From assembly GCA_035620615.1 (NCBI GenBank), contig DASPGM010000001.1:48220-112219 (forward strand): 64,000 nt of DNA. Reading direction: 5' to 3'. The stretch is from CSP1-1 sp035620615. Lineage in GTDB: Archaea > Thermoproteota > Nitrososphaeria > Nitrososphaerales > Nitrosopumilaceae. Positions 7,865 to 17,540 of the stretch are shown here, piece after piece. The first letter of the stretch is position 1. Each line of letters starts with the position of its first letter. The position numbers were made by a program, and so were the translations under genes. The notes beneath the pieces were generated by a model, which was not told where the DNA came from, ran no database searches, and worked only from the letters and a program-made list of their open reading frames with translations.

Positions 7865-9325
7865 ATGCCATATAAAGTGATTGGTGGAAAAGCCACTCAA
7901 ATACGTTATTCATCAGATGAAGTTTTTGCAAAAATAAAACACGATCAGATAAAATTTATTGATTTACAATTTTCTAGTCTTACCGGAAAATTTCATCACA
8001 CTACAATTTCAGCAGATACTTTTACCCACGATCAGATGGAAGATGGCCTACCTAAGCTTGATGGATCATCAATTATTGGATTTACAAGTATAGATGATTC
8101 TGATCTTGTGCTAAAACCGGATCCAAATTCCTATGCTCCCATTCCCTGGATGGTTGAACATAAGACTGCACGTCTATTATGTGATGTTTATTGGGGTTTT
8201 GGAAGAGGAAGATTAGAGCGAGATCCCAGAGGTATTGCTCAGAGAGCAGAAGAATATCTTAAGACTCAAGGATTTGATTATAGTGCATGGGGTCCAGAAG
8301 TAGAATTTTTTGTGTTTGATAAAATTCATTGGGATGTATTAACCCCATACAAAGGTCAATCTTATTCTATCGAATCAAAAGAAGCTCCTTGGAGTCAAGA
8401 TGGGACTGGTTATCCTATGGGACTTCAAGAAGGCTATTACCCCAGTACTCCTTCTGATACATTAGCATTATTTAGAAATGAATGTGTTGATGTACTGAAT
8501 GAACATTTTGGAATTTTGTGCGACAATCATCATCATGAGGTTGCAACCGCAGGTCAGTGTGAAATTGATATTAAATATGATTATTTGACAAATGCAGCAG
8601 ACGGTACTCAAACTTACAAATACGTTGTTCGAAATATTGCTCAAAAATTTGGCAAAGTTGCAACTATGATGCCAAAACCAATTTCAATGGATGCAGGTTC
8701 TGGAATGCATACAAATGTGAGTCTATGGAAAAATAACAATAATTTATTTTTTGATAAAGATGAAAAAGAGGAACTAAGTCAAACGGGTAGATACTTTTGT
8801 GGAGGGATACTTAACCATGCAAGAGCTTTGGCAGCCATTTCTAATCCAACTACAAATTCTTATCATAGACTTGTTCCAGGATATGAAGCTCCTGCATATA
8901 TCGCTTGGAGTGGTAGTAATAGATCAGCAATTGTAAGGGTTCCTCAACATTTTAAAGGTGAGAAATATTCTGCTCTAAAAAGATTAGAATTTAGAGCTCC
9001 AGATCCATCATCAAATCCATATCTTGTTTTCTCTGCTGTCTTAGCTGCAGGATTAGATGGGTTAAAAAAGAAGACGGATCCTGGTGACCAAGTACATGAA
9101 GATATTTTTAAAATGACTAGAACTGAGAGAAAAGAAAAAGGAATTGATTTTTTGCCAGCTAATTTAGGAGAAGCTCTTGATTCACTTGAAAGTGATAGGA
9201 AATTCCTTAATCCCATTTTTACAAACGATGTAATTGATAAAATAATTGAGTTAGAAAGAAGGGATCAACGCGAGATCTCGATTAGACCCCATCCTCATGA
9301 ATTTTATTTGTATTTTGATGTGTAA
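7865..9325 (+). CDS. glnA: Glutamine synthetase, type I
   Basis: 486 aa, ATG start. The N-terminal beta-grasp domain is followed by the catalytic domain with WGPEVEFFVF (metal ligand Glu), CDNHHHEVATAGQCEID, DAGSGMHTNVSLW and EFRAPDPSSNPYLVF. It condenses ammonium with glutamate using ATP and is the main ammonium-assimilation enzyme expected in an ammonia oxidiser. I see no obvious adenylylation-site tyrosine motif of the GSI-beta type, so it is probably of the alpha class (inference). It is divergent from the GINS gene with a compact 60-bp control region. Confidence 0.97.
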   Translation: MPYKVIGGKATQIRYSSDEVFAKIKHDQIKFIDLQFSSLTGKFHHTTISADTFTHDQMEDGLPKLDGSSIIGFTSIDDSDLVLKPDPNSYAPIPWMVEHKTARLLCDVYWGFGRGRLERDPRGIAQRAEEYLKTQGFDYSAWGPEVEFFVFDKIHWDVLTPYKGQSYSIESKEAPWSQDGTGYPMGLQEGYYPSTPSDTLALFRNECVDVLNEHFGILCDNHHHEVATAGQCEIDIKYDYLTNAADGTQTYKYVVRNIAQKFGKVATMMPKPISMDAGSGMHTNVSLWKNNNNLFFDKDEKEELSQTGRYFCGGILNHARALAAISNPTTNSYHRLVPGYEAPAYIAWSGSNRSAIVRVPQHFKGEKYSALKRLEFRAPDPSSNPYLVFSAVLAAGLDGLKKKTDPGDQVHEDIFKMTRTERKEKGIDFLPANLGEALDSLESDRKFLNPIFTNDVIDKIIELERRDQREISIRPHPHEFYLYFDV

Positions 9326-9330
9326 TAGGA

Positions 9331-9609
9331 TTAAATTCTACCTGTAAACGATAGTATATAATAAAAGGAAATAGCAATTAACCCAAATCCTCCACCTAAG
9401 TATAGTCCACGTTTATTTTCAGATGTTGCAGCTTTGTATACTAAGACTGCACCTGCTAGCCCTACAAATAAAATAATGATCCCAAAAATTACTGGATCAA
9501 ATGATGTACCTGAAATAAGAGGATGAAAGAAACCTGAGAGTAATGCAAAAAAGAATATTAAATAAACATATTTTGTTCCAGTTAATGCTTTTGAAGTAAT
9601 CTTATTCAT
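9331..9609 (-). CDS. Small membrane protein, unknown function
   Basis: 92 aa with three predicted transmembrane segments (about residues 13-32, 38-60 and 71-88) separated by short polar loops; ATSENKRG forms a basic cytosolic-type loop. No known motif. It lies tail-to-tail with glnA (5 bp apart) and upstream of, but separate from, the thermosome transcript on the same strand. Confidence 0.6.
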   Translation of the reverse strand: MNKITSKALTGTKYVYLIFFFALLSGFFHPLISGTSFDPVIFGIIILFVGLAGAVLVYKAATSENKRGLYLGGGFGLIAISFYYILSFTGRI

Positions 9610-9675
9610 ATTGTTTTATAAAATTGGTTATAAAATAATCTTTTGAAAAATTTTGAAATAATTGTACAAGAAGAG

Positions 9676-11382
9676 TTACATCATTCCGCCCATATCAGGC
9701 ATTCCACCCATACCTCCCATTCCTGGGGGCATTCCACCCATACCTCCCATTCCTGGGGGCATTCCACCTTCAGCACCTGGTGGTGGTCCTGCGGATTTTG
9801 TAGTAGCGATTACATCATCAATACGTAATATCATGCATGCAGCTTCGGCTGCTGCAGAAACAACCTGATTTTTGACAGCTAAAGGTTCTATAATTTCACT
9901 TGATTTCATATTTCCCACATGACCTTTCATTACATCAATACCTGTCCATTTTTCTCCTTTACTTTGTTTAGAACGAAGTGAAGCTAAAGTATCAATTGGA
10001 TCCATCCCAGCATTTTCAGACAATGTTAATGGAATTGTCTCTAATGCATCTGCAAATTTTTCAACTGCAAGTTGTTCTCGGCCTTCAAGAGATTTAGACC
10101 AACTTCGAAGTTTGGATGCAGCATAGGTTTCTGGAGCTCCTCCTCCTGCAACAATTGATGGTAGCTCCATAACATCTCTAACTACCATTATTGCATCATG
10201 AACAGAACGCTCAACTTCATCAACTACTCTTTGTGAACCAGCTCTTAGAAGGAGAGTAACTGATTTTGGATGTTTACATTCTTCAATGAAAACCCACCTA
10301 TCTTCTTCAATTTTTCTTTCTTCTACTAAACCAGCAGTTCCTAAATCTTTTTCAAATAGATCATCAAGATTAGAAACAATTCTGGCGCCAGTGGCTTTTG
10401 AAAGTTTTGTAAGATCACTTTCCTTTACTCTTCTCACAGCCAGAATTCCTGCCTTTGCTAGATAATGTTGAGCCATATCGTCTAATCCCTTTTGGCATAA
10501 AACTACAGTTGCCCCCGAAGCAATTACTTTATCAACCATATTTTTTAGCATTCTATTTTCTTCATCCAGAAATGCCTTCATTTGTTGCGGATTAGAGATA
10601 TTGATTTTTGCATCAGTTTCAGTTTTACTAATTTCAAGTGCAGAATTAATCAATGCTATTTTAGCATCAACGATTTTTTTTGGCATTCCACCATGAACAA
10701 TTTCTTTATCAAGTACAATTCCTTCAATAATTTTACAATCTTCTATAGAACCGCCTGCTTTCTTTTCAACTTTAATGTCATCAATATCTACCACAAATTT
10801 TTCGCCTTCTTGTTCAGCAACTGCAGTAACTGCTTTTACAACAAGTTCAGCTAAATGATTGGAATCTTTTCTTACTAGTTTAGTTTGCATGGAAGTTTTA
10901 GCAATTTTTTGTAATATTGATTTATCATTAGCTGTAACAATATCAGCAATTTCCTCAAGGTATTGTTTGGCTTTCTTTGCTGCTTTTCTATAACCATCAA
11001 CAATTATTATTGGATGAACATTTTGATTAATTAGAGATTCAGCTTGTTCCAAAAGTGAACCGGCAAGAACTACTACCGAAGTTGTTCCATCCCCAACTTC
11101 ATTATCAGTTGTTTTTGAAATTTCTACTAACATTTTTGCAGCAGGATGTTGAACATCAATCTCTTTTAGAATAGTTGCACCATCATTTGTAATAGTAACA
11201 TCACCCAAAGAGTCAACTAGCATTTTATCCATTCCTCTTGGGCCTAAACTTGATTTTACAATTTCAGCAATAATTTTACAAGCGGAAATATTGTTTTTTT
11301 GAGCCTCTCGTCCTTTTGTCTCGGTTGCTCCGTCTTTTAACAAAATTACTGGCATGTTACTTCTAGTTGCTTGCATACTCAT
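9676..11382 (-). CDS. thsA: Thermosome subunit (group II chaperonin)
   Basis: 568 aa. Group II chaperonin hallmarks are present: SLGPRGMDKML near the N-terminus, ITNDGATILKEIDVQHPAAK, the ATP-site GDGTTSVVVLAG, and GGGAPE in the C-terminal equatorial part. The tail is a Gly-Gly-Met-rich repeat that projects into the folding chamber in this family. It folds proteins in an ATP-dependent hexadecameric or octadecameric double ring. A TATA-like sequence (11408-11415, minus strand) sits about 26-33 nt before the ATG. A second ATG two codons in is an alternative start. The gene is divergent from glyA. Confidence 0.97.
   Translation of the reverse strand: MSMQATRSNMPVILLKDGATETKGREAQKNNISACKIIAEIVKSSLGPRGMDKMLVDSLGDVTITNDGATILKEIDVQHPAAKMLVEISKTTDNEVGDGTTSVVVLAGSLLEQAESLINQNVHPIIIVDGYRKAAKKAKQYLEEIADIVTANDKSILQKIAKTSMQTKLVRKDSNHLAELVVKAVTAVAEQEGEKFVVDIDDIKVEKKAGGSIEDCKIIEGIVLDKEIVHGGMPKKIVDAKIALINSALEISKTETDAKINISNPQQMKAFLDEENRMLKNMVDKVIASGATVVLCQKGLDDMAQHYLAKAGILAVRRVKESDLTKLSKATGARIVSNLDDLFEKDLGTAGLVEERKIEEDRWVFIEECKHPKSVTLLLRAGSQRVVDEVERSVHDAIMVVRDVMELPSIVAGGGAPETYAASKLRSWSKSLEGREQLAVEKFADALETIPLTLSENAGMDPIDTLASLRSKQSKGEKWTGIDVMKGHVGNMKSSEIIEPLAVKNQVVSAAAEAACMILRIDDVIATTKSAGPPPGAEGGMPPGMGGMGGMPPGMGGMGGMPDMGGMM
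9700..9759. repeat. Perfect 30-bp tandem duplication in the thermosome tail
   Basis: Positions 9700-9729 and 9730-9759 are identical. On the minus strand they encode two copies of a ten-residue Met/Gly/Pro unit in the GGM-rich C-terminus. Perfect identity at DNA level suggests a recent slippage duplication. Confidence 0.9.
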
Positions 11383-11407
11383 AGCTAATCCAGCCTTATT
11401 TTCCCTT

Positions 11408-11415
11408 TTTATACG
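11408..11415 (-). promoter_or_regulatory. TATA-like box of the thermosome gene
   Basis: Read on the minus strand this is CGTATAAA, 26-33 nt before the ATG at 11382, consistent with a leaderless transcript. Confidence 0.45.
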
Positions 11416-11468
11416 TTATTTAAGATTAAAGATACTTTCAAAAATTTTTGATTCCTCCATAATCGCTG

Positions 11469-11477
11469 TTTATAAAT
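11469..11477 (+). promoter_or_regulatory. TATA-like box of glyA
   Basis: TTTATAAAT centred about 28 nt before the ATG at 11501. This spacing supports 11501 as the true start and suggests a leaderless mRNA. Confidence 0.55.
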
Positions 11478-11500
11478 TTGGGAAAATTTGTCCGCAATGC

Positions 11501-12823
11501 ATGACAAAAAATTCCTATAAAAATTCTTACAATAAGGTTTTTTCGATGCTAAAAGATCATCACAAATGGTTTGAAAATTCGATTCCATTAATAGCAAGTG
11601 AGAATATTCCAAGTCCAGCAGTCAGAGAAGCAATAATTTCAGATTTTGGTAATAGGTATGCAGAAGGATGGCCTGGAGAACGAGTCTATGCTGGTTGTGT
11701 GTATATTGATAAAGTCGAAATTGAATGTATGTCACTTGCAAAGAAGCTCTTTAAAGCCGAATTTGCAGATGTGAGACCAATTTCAGGAGTAGTCGCCAAT
11801 CTAGTTATCTATTCTGCCTTTTCTAATCCGGGGGATATTATGTTGGCTCCCTCAATTCCAGCAGGAGGTCACATATCTCATGGGAAAAAAGAACATTCTG
11901 GAACTGCTGGTTTAGTTCACGGTTTAGAAATTGAGTTCTATCCTTTTGATGCAGAAGAAATGGCTATCGATGTGGATAAAACCAAGAAAAAGGTTGAGGA
12001 ATTAAAGATGGCCGGAAGGTTACCAACAATAGCTATGTTTGGGGGATCGCTTTTTTTATTTCCTCATCCAGTAAAGGAATTGGCAGATTTTCTCAAGAGT
12101 TATGATATTCACATTAATTATGATGCAGCACATGTTGCAGGATTAATTGCAGGAAATCAGTTTCAAGATCCATTAAGAGAAGGAGCAGATACAATGACTA
12201 TGAGTACACATAAGACTCTGTTTGGACCTCAAGGTGGATTAGTTTTAGGGTTTGAAAAACATGGAGATTTAATTAAAAAAGCAACGTTTCCTGGACTTAC
12301 GAGCAGCCACCACATTCATCATATGGCAGCAAAGGCAATTACATTTGCAGAAGCATTAGAATTTGGTAAAGATTATTCAAAGCAAGTTATAAAAAATGCA
12401 AAAGCTTTAGCAGTTGCATTAAACGAGTACGGGTTTAAAGTTCTAGGGGAAAAACAAGGATATACAAAATCACACCAGATAGCTGTTAATGTTCTTGATT
12501 ATTCAGATGGTGGAAAAGTTGAAGCAGATTTAGAAAAAGCAAACATAATTGTTAACAGGCAGCTTATTCCTGGAGATATTAAAGCTGGACGTAATTACTT
12601 CCATCCTGGAGGAATTAGGTTAGGAGTCTCTGAAATAACAAGACTTGGAATGAAAGAATCTGAAATGAAGGAGATTGCTTCTTTTATCAAAAAAGTTATT
12701 ATTGAGAAAAAAAATCCTAAGAAGTTAGCCTCTAGTGTAAAACTATTTAGAAAGAATTTCCAAAAAGTTCATTATTGTTTTGATAAAAAATTAAAAGCAT
12801 ATGAATACATTAAATTGCGATAG
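11501..12823 (+). CDS. glyA: Serine hydroxymethyltransferase
   Basis: 440 aa from the ATG at 11501. A longer open frame reaching back to 11354 would overlap the thermosome start and cross a good TATA box, so I discard it. Motifs: NRYAEGWPGERVYAGC, NYDAAHVAGLIAG, and the PLP-lysine segment STHKTLFGPQGG (Lys near residue 237). It interconverts serine and glycine and supplies one-carbon units to the folate or methanopterin carrier. It is convergent with the PolD large-subunit gene, with 6 bp between stops. Confidence 0.96.
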   Translation: MTKNSYKNSYNKVFSMLKDHHKWFENSIPLIASENIPSPAVREAIISDFGNRYAEGWPGERVYAGCVYIDKVEIECMSLAKKLFKAEFADVRPISGVVANLVIYSAFSNPGDIMLAPSIPAGGHISHGKKEHSGTAGLVHGLEIEFYPFDAEEMAIDVDKTKKKVEELKMAGRLPTIAMFGGSLFLFPHPVKELADFLKSYDIHINYDAAHVAGLIAGNQFQDPLREGADTMTMSTHKTLFGPQGGLVLGFEKHGDLIKKATFPGLTSSHHIHHMAAKAITFAEALEFGKDYSKQVIKNAKALAVALNEYGFKVLGEKQGYTKSHQIAVNVLDYSDGGKVEADLEKANIIVNRQLIPGDIKAGRNYFHPGGIRLGVSEITRLGMKESEMKEIASFIKKVIIEKKNPKKLASSVKLFRKNFQKVHYCFDKKLKAYEYIKLR

Positions 12824-12829
12824 CATTAA

Positions 12830-15800
12830 TTATTTTATATAGTCAGAAAGAAGTAATTGATCTCCCTTGCCTTTTCCAAACACTAAATCAATCTCATCTG
12901 ATAAGGAAAAGATTCTCTCCTTAAGATAAATACCAACATCGTATTTTTCTACTAATCTTTTTGCTAGTTTTAGATATTTTTCAACTGATGCTCGAGTGAT
13001 AGTTTGAATTAATTGATGCCCACACGAACAGTGTTTCATTAAAGGTACTCTCCTATAGCTTTGGCCACAAGATGTACATCTAAAACTTTGTCGTCCATAT
13101 GCTCTAAGATTTCCCATAATATCTGGTACTAGATGAGTTGTGATTACATAAGATACAATTTCAGTTGTGTCAACTGCACTAATAAGATCCGCATTCCGGA
13201 TTTGCATATCTAACTTATCTAGCATTGAACCAAGGGTAGAATATGCACTTCTGGATCTTGAGGTAGTAAGAGTTGTTGTGTCATGAGTGAATTCATATCC
13301 ATAAAATGCTGTAATGGATTCAAGTCTTGATTTTACTGTCTCAATATTAGTTATTTCGGATGCCTTTTGTTTTTTAAGAGTAGATGCATAAAATGAAAGA
13401 GGAAGTTTTTTCATTACCTCAAAATTATGTGCTTGAGGTTGGGATTCATGAGGAAGTACCGATGGTTGAATTAGTAGAGGAGCGTCCATTAAACCTCCTA
13501 TTTTATCTGAAAGAAATTGTCTTGAAAAATTCAACAAGCTATCCATCAAAAGCATTATGGAATCAGCATCACCATCTGCATCACGCCTTTTTGCTGAATG
13601 CCAAATTGGTGTGGCAAAACAAACGTTTGTCTCAGCAAAACCAATTACCCTTCCAACAATTCCAACGGAGGTATGTGGTGCCAGGCCCAAAATCAAATGC
13701 CCTACAAGATCATCTATGTTCTTTACATTGTAAAATGCTGATTTACCATAAAATTTCTCTAATTGGATATCAATATATTTACATATACTAAGAAGATATT
13801 TTGCACTCTCATATGGGATAATTACATCTTGCATTTTAAGCTCAATAAGCTGATCTGGATTAGTAAGAGGAATTTCCTTTGAATCATAGGTGTAACCAAG
13901 TTCTTTTAGTTTATCGATTGAAGTTCCAATCCATGAAGGCTTGAAGTGGGTTAGGGGGGAATTAGTTGCATCGAATCTAACTGTCCCATCCTTGAATACC
14001 GTCAATTCTAAACTTTGTCGAATCAAACCTTTTTCTAGAGGTTCAGAAATTTTTTCTTGATTAATTAATTCTTTAACTCCTTTAAATGGTTCACTTGCAC
14101 GAATTCCAATTTTTTCTTGTGCCATCATTAATTTATTTTTTAATGGAAAAAGTTGGAAGGAGTGGGATATAGCTTCTTTTTTACATTTAGGGCAAAATGA
14201 TGAATCTAATTTAGCTCTACAAATTCGGCAATTATAGATAATAGATGTTTTTTTCTTACATTTTTGACAGATTATACTAATAGAAAGTTCATTACATGTA
14301 TTACAAAATCGATTGTGAATATTTGTGTAAAATTTTTCATGATTTGAAGCTTTTAACAAGTCACGTGTAGGACCACCCTTATCTCCAATAGGGAAAAGTG
14401 TATGAACTGGAGGTTTCATTTGTCTTGGAGCAGCTTTCTCTGGCCTCCCAATTCTAACACCAACAGAAGTTGAAAATTTTGGGTTTATTTTTATTCCAGA
14501 AGTCCTAGAAATTATTTCTGGGATAGATATAGAATCATCAATTTTGATTGGTTTTCTAAAAAGAAGATTATAAAAAATTTTAGCTTCTTTTTCTTTTAAT
14601 AAAATTGAATTATTTGAAACTTCATGAGGAACACCGAGTTTTTCTAAAATACTTTTATGTTTTATTGAATATAGAATTGAGGACTCTCCTATCTCTAAAG
14701 GATGTAAAATTTCTTCTAACTCTCTAATTGAAATTAGATCCCAAAAATAGAGATATTTAGGATGAAGTGGGATTAAAAAATCCAATGAAATTGTAATTGC
14801 ATCATCAAAAGAAGGTATTTTTGAAAGAAAATCGTTATATGAACTCTGATTTTTTTCTGAATTATATTTAGAAAGTTTTTCATAGAGTTCTTCTTTCCAA
14901 ATTTCTTCAACATAACCAGTTGGTACAAGCTGTGCATTATTTTCTAAAAAATCACCAAATGAAATTAAAATATCCCCAAGATGAAGTATTTTTTCAATTT
15001 GGTTTTTAATTTTTATTCCATGTTGTGTATCAATAATTTTTTCTACGTTTCCATTTTTTAGTCTTACAATAGGGGTTTCAATAGAATCTACAAATGCAAT
15101 AGTAGCTCCTTTACTTGGATAATCAAGTTTGATTTGAGTCCCAACTGTAATGGTATGATCTAAGATTTCAGCTACCACAGGATGTATACCTACTGCAGCA
15201 AATCCAGTATTACAAGCTCGTCCATATCGTAGTCGAAAGCCCCCAACTTTGTTTGGCATTGATAAAACTGATCTTCCAGTGATAACTTCTCTCATCCTTT
15301 TTGTGGCTGCATTTTCACGTTCCCCTGTTTGAATTGCACCTTTTAGATTATCAAGCCATTCCCACCCATCCAAATTATAAAATTCAATTCGTTTTAGAAG
15401 TTTTTTTGATCTACCGATGAGTCCATCATTAAGAACACGTAAAGCTCCACCCCTAACTCTGTCTGTGCTAATTCGTTCCATATTTCGATGATTAACAACT
15501 TCATATGGATCTGTATCTACCCCGTCTAGTTCTACAGGAAGATTAGAAATTACTGTTGTTACGTCCTCATCTAGAACATGAAATTGAAAGCTTCCTTGAG
15601 CTTCTCTCTCATATACTCGAAGCTCTTCAATAAATCTGCCAGTCTCATCATCAAAAGAGTTTGCTTGGTATTTTGCCAAGCCTGCTGCTTTTCTTACATG
15701 ATCTGCAATCAACATTGTAACAGCTGATTCGGTTCCTCCTGCAGACCTCATTGGTCCAGCAATTGAAACTGAAAGATATTCTGAACCATCTTTGTTTTTC

Positions 15801-16219
15801 TTAATTTTTACCTTGCTTATACCCTGTAAAGGTGCGATTGTAACACCTTCAGTTACAATTGCCAAACCTACCCTCACCGCTAAATCTAATCTATCCTCAA
15901 GTTTAGAATTTACTGGCAAATATTTTCCTAAGGCAATCTCTTTTGAAAGGATTAAAGCAGATAATTCTTTTCCGTTTGTTTTTAACAAATCACGTAAGGG
16001 TTCTGCAATATCAATATCATGCATTTTAGCCACTCTATCCGCTAAATCAAAGGCAATTTTTGGTTCTACTATTGCCGAGGAGTCAACCAATGTTGATTTT
16101 GCTTCTGCTGCTTTTTCAAAAATATCAAATGTTTTTTTCGAAATATCATTATAATAATCAAAATAATAATCAGGCATAAGTACGTCTTTAATTCTGTTAA
16201 TTGCAGCAGGGTCTGACAT
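12830..16219 (-). CDS. polC: DNA polymerase D large (catalytic) subunit DP2
   Basis: 1129 aa, a normal intein-free DP2 length. The catalytic acidic cluster DADGDAD lies near residue 880 (RRDADGDADSIMLL). A cysteine-rich zinc segment with four C-x2-C pairs lies around residues 630-680, and another zinc motif (CTSCGQSY...CSCG) is near the C-terminus. The N-terminal region has GPMRSAGGTESA typical of the family. PolD is the two-subunit replicative polymerase of Thaumarchaeota and Euryarchaeota; the small subunit is encoded at 20497-21927, across the putative origin. It is followed on the same strand by no close gene; GGGP synthase lies just upstream of it, 8 bp away. Confidence 0.97.
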   Translation of the reverse strand: MSDPAAINRIKDVLMPDYYFDYYNDISKKTFDIFEKAAEAKSTLVDSSAIVEPKIAFDLADRVAKMHDIDIAEPLRDLLKTNGKELSALILSKEIALGKYLPVNSKLEDRLDLAVRVGLAIVTEGVTIAPLQGISKVKIKKNKDGSEYLSVSIAGPMRSAGGTESAVTMLIADHVRKAAGLAKYQANSFDDETGRFIEELRVYEREAQGSFQFHVLDEDVTTVISNLPVELDGVDTDPYEVVNHRNMERISTDRVRGGALRVLNDGLIGRSKKLLKRIEFYNLDGWEWLDNLKGAIQTGERENAATKRMREVITGRSVLSMPNKVGGFRLRYGRACNTGFAAVGIHPVVAEILDHTITVGTQIKLDYPSKGATIAFVDSIETPIVRLKNGNVEKIIDTQHGIKIKNQIEKILHLGDILISFGDFLENNAQLVPTGYVEEIWKEELYEKLSKYNSEKNQSSYNDFLSKIPSFDDAITISLDFLIPLHPKYLYFWDLISIRELEEILHPLEIGESSILYSIKHKSILEKLGVPHEVSNNSILLKEKEAKIFYNLLFRKPIKIDDSISIPEIISRTSGIKINPKFSTSVGVRIGRPEKAAPRQMKPPVHTLFPIGDKGGPTRDLLKASNHEKFYTNIHNRFCNTCNELSISIICQKCKKKTSIIYNCRICRAKLDSSFCPKCKKEAISHSFQLFPLKNKLMMAQEKIGIRASEPFKGVKELINQEKISEPLEKGLIRQSLELTVFKDGTVRFDATNSPLTHFKPSWIGTSIDKLKELGYTYDSKEIPLTNPDQLIELKMQDVIIPYESAKYLLSICKYIDIQLEKFYGKSAFYNVKNIDDLVGHLILGLAPHTSVGIVGRVIGFAETNVCFATPIWHSAKRRDADGDADSIMLLMDSLLNFSRQFLSDKIGGLMDAPLLIQPSVLPHESQPQAHNFEVMKKLPLSFYASTLKKQKASEITNIETVKSRLESITAFYGYEFTHDTTTLTTSRSRSAYSTLGSMLDKLDMQIRNADLISAVDTTEIVSYVITTHLVPDIMGNLRAYGRQSFRCTSCGQSYRRVPLMKHCSCGHQLIQTITRASVEKYLKLAKRLVEKYDVGIYLKERIFSLSDEIDLVFGKGKGDQLLLSDYIK

Positions 16220-16227
16220 GTGATATC

Positions 16228-16983
16228 TTACTTCTTAATGGTTCTAATTGCTTTAGCTATTGCAGTGAGATTCTTAAGATTGTGATTTTTTTCTAATAAA
16301 GTACCAATCACAATAGCATCTGCTCCGGCACTAACAATTTTTTTTGCTGTCAAGGGGTCTTTAATCCCCCCTCCCACAATTAAGAACCCTTTGAAAACTT
16401 GACGGACCATTTTTACCATTTCAGGTTTCACGCTAGAGGAAGCTCCAGAACCTGCTTCAAGGTATACAAAACGCATTCCTAGAAATTTGGCTGCTAAAGA
16501 GTATGCAGCTGCAATTTTTGGTTTATCAAAGGGAATTCCTCTAGCAGAACCCACAAACCATGCTGAAGTACCCTCGCCAATTACCAGATATGCCGTAGGA
16601 AGTGGTTCTAATCCAAATTTTAGAACATTTGGAGCCCCCAGTGCTTGTGCTTGAGAAATAAAATATGGATTTTCAGAATTTAAAAGAGAACTAAAGAGAA
16701 TTGCATCAGCATAAGGAACAACACCTGTGATGTTTCCTGGAAATAGAATTTTGGGGATTTTAACTGCTTTTTTTAAATTTTTTACTACCTCTGCAAGTTC
16801 CATTTGATCCGTTGCCGAAGAGCCACCTACTAATATTGCAGATGCTCCAATTTTTTCTACATCTTTTGCAAGTTTAATGGAAGATTTTATGTTAGAAACT
16901 TCTGAATCTATTAAGACAAATAGTAAAGCTGTTTTTTTCTTCTGTAATTGTGATTTGAGATAGGTTTCTACGTTTCCTGTCAT
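16228..16983 (-). CDS. Geranylgeranylglyceryl phosphate synthase
   Basis: 251 aa from the ATG at 16983; a GTG two codons upstream (16989) is an alternative. A minus-strand TATA-like CTTTAAAAC at 17007-17015 predicts transcription start near 16985, favouring the ATG. It is a TIM barrel with the family's phosphate-binding signatures: ILVGGSSA, FPGNITGV, YLEAGSGA, VGGGIKDP and ADAIVIGT. It makes the first ether bond of archaeal lipids, joining GGPP to sn-glycerol-1-phosphate, whose dehydrogenase is encoded at 57562-58626. It sits 8 bp before the PolD large-subunit start and is probably co-transcribed with it. Confidence 0.95.
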   Translation of the reverse strand: MTGNVETYLKSQLQKKKTALLFVLIDSEVSNIKSSIKLAKDVEKIGASAILVGGSSATDQMELAEVVKNLKKAVKIPKILFPGNITGVVPYADAILFSSLLNSENPYFISQAQALGAPNVLKFGLEPLPTAYLVIGEGTSAWFVGSARGIPFDKPKIAAAYSLAAKFLGMRFVYLEAGSGASSSVKPEMVKMVRQVFKGFLIVGGGIKDPLTAKKIVSAGADAIVIGTLLEKNHNLKNLTAIAKAIRTIKK

Positions 16984-17051
16984 AACCACCGTTGTTCGTA
17001 GTTGATGTTTTAAAGTTTAATTGTTATAGGTGTATACAGATTTGTATAGCT

Positions 17052-17414
17052 ATGGTGGAGTTTAAAAAATCTAATTTTAACAATATTATGCATCAAATTA
17101 TCAAAAAATCATTATTTACTGAGAGACAAATTGAAATTATTTTAAATCATAAAAACATTGTAGAACAAGAGTTTAGTATTTCTAAAGGAGCATATTATAG
17201 GCAGGTATCTCAGTCTAGGAACAAATTAACCTCTCTTTATTATTCAATAATTTTGTTTCGAGGATTAGGCATAATTCTGCCTGATGATATAGATGTGATA
17301 TTACGTCTTTCAGAACAAATTTCTGTGATACAAAATAGTGATGTATTCCCAGAAAGAGAGGAACAAATCATTAATGTGATTGAAAAGGCTATCCGTCAAA
17401 TTGTTGGAATGTGA
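17052..17414 (+). CDS. Small putative helix-turn-helix protein
   Basis: 120 aa from the ATG at 17052, which starts MVEFKKSNF; the open frame extends 20 codons upstream without support. The protein is all-helical by appearance. The stretch ISKGAYYRQVSQSRNKL resembles a DNA-recognition helix pair, and the C-terminal half is acidic and amphipathic. I do not recognise a named family. It is divergent from GGGP synthase and is the first of four small DNA-binding-type genes between that gene and the putative origin. Confidence 0.55.
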   Translation: MVEFKKSNFNNIMHQIIKKSLFTERQIEIILNHKNIVEQEFSISKGAYYRQVSQSRNKLTSLYYSIILFRGLGIILPDDIDVILRLSEQISVIQNSDVFPEREEQIINVIEKAIRQIVGM

Positions 17415-17448
17415 TATCAGGAATAGTTTAATGGTTTTTTGTTCAAGA

Positions 17449-17521
17449 TTGTGATTTATTGTATGATATTCTAGATGATGTAAAGTGTAAAATTATGTTG
17501 TTCTATCACGATAAATCACAA
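17449..17521. repeat. Inverted repeat upstream of the membrane-anchored winged-helix gene
   Basis: The arm TTGTGATTTATTGT at 17449-17462 matches, in 13 of 14 bases, the reverse complement of 17508-17521. The arms are 45 bp apart and end 19 bp before the ATG at 17541. The layout fits a two-site operator for a dimeric regulator, possibly the protein encoded downstream. Confidence 0.55.
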
Positions 17522-17540
17522 ATCAATATTGTAACATGTG

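Noticed and set aside
9643..9868. Open frames on the plus strand (His/Ser- and Pro/Ile-rich) opposite the thermosome tail
   Set aside because: Their repetitive composition is a direct shadow of the GGM-rich tandem repeat in the thermosome gene; no start signal or family match.
11354..11500. N-terminal extension of SHMT by 49 codons
   Set aside because: It overlaps the divergent thermosome start, crosses a good TATA box, and does not resemble SHMT sequence.
13384..13791. 135-codon open frame on the plus strand
   Set aside because: It lies antisense within the PolD large-subunit gene, over its catalytic motif, and has biased low-information composition.
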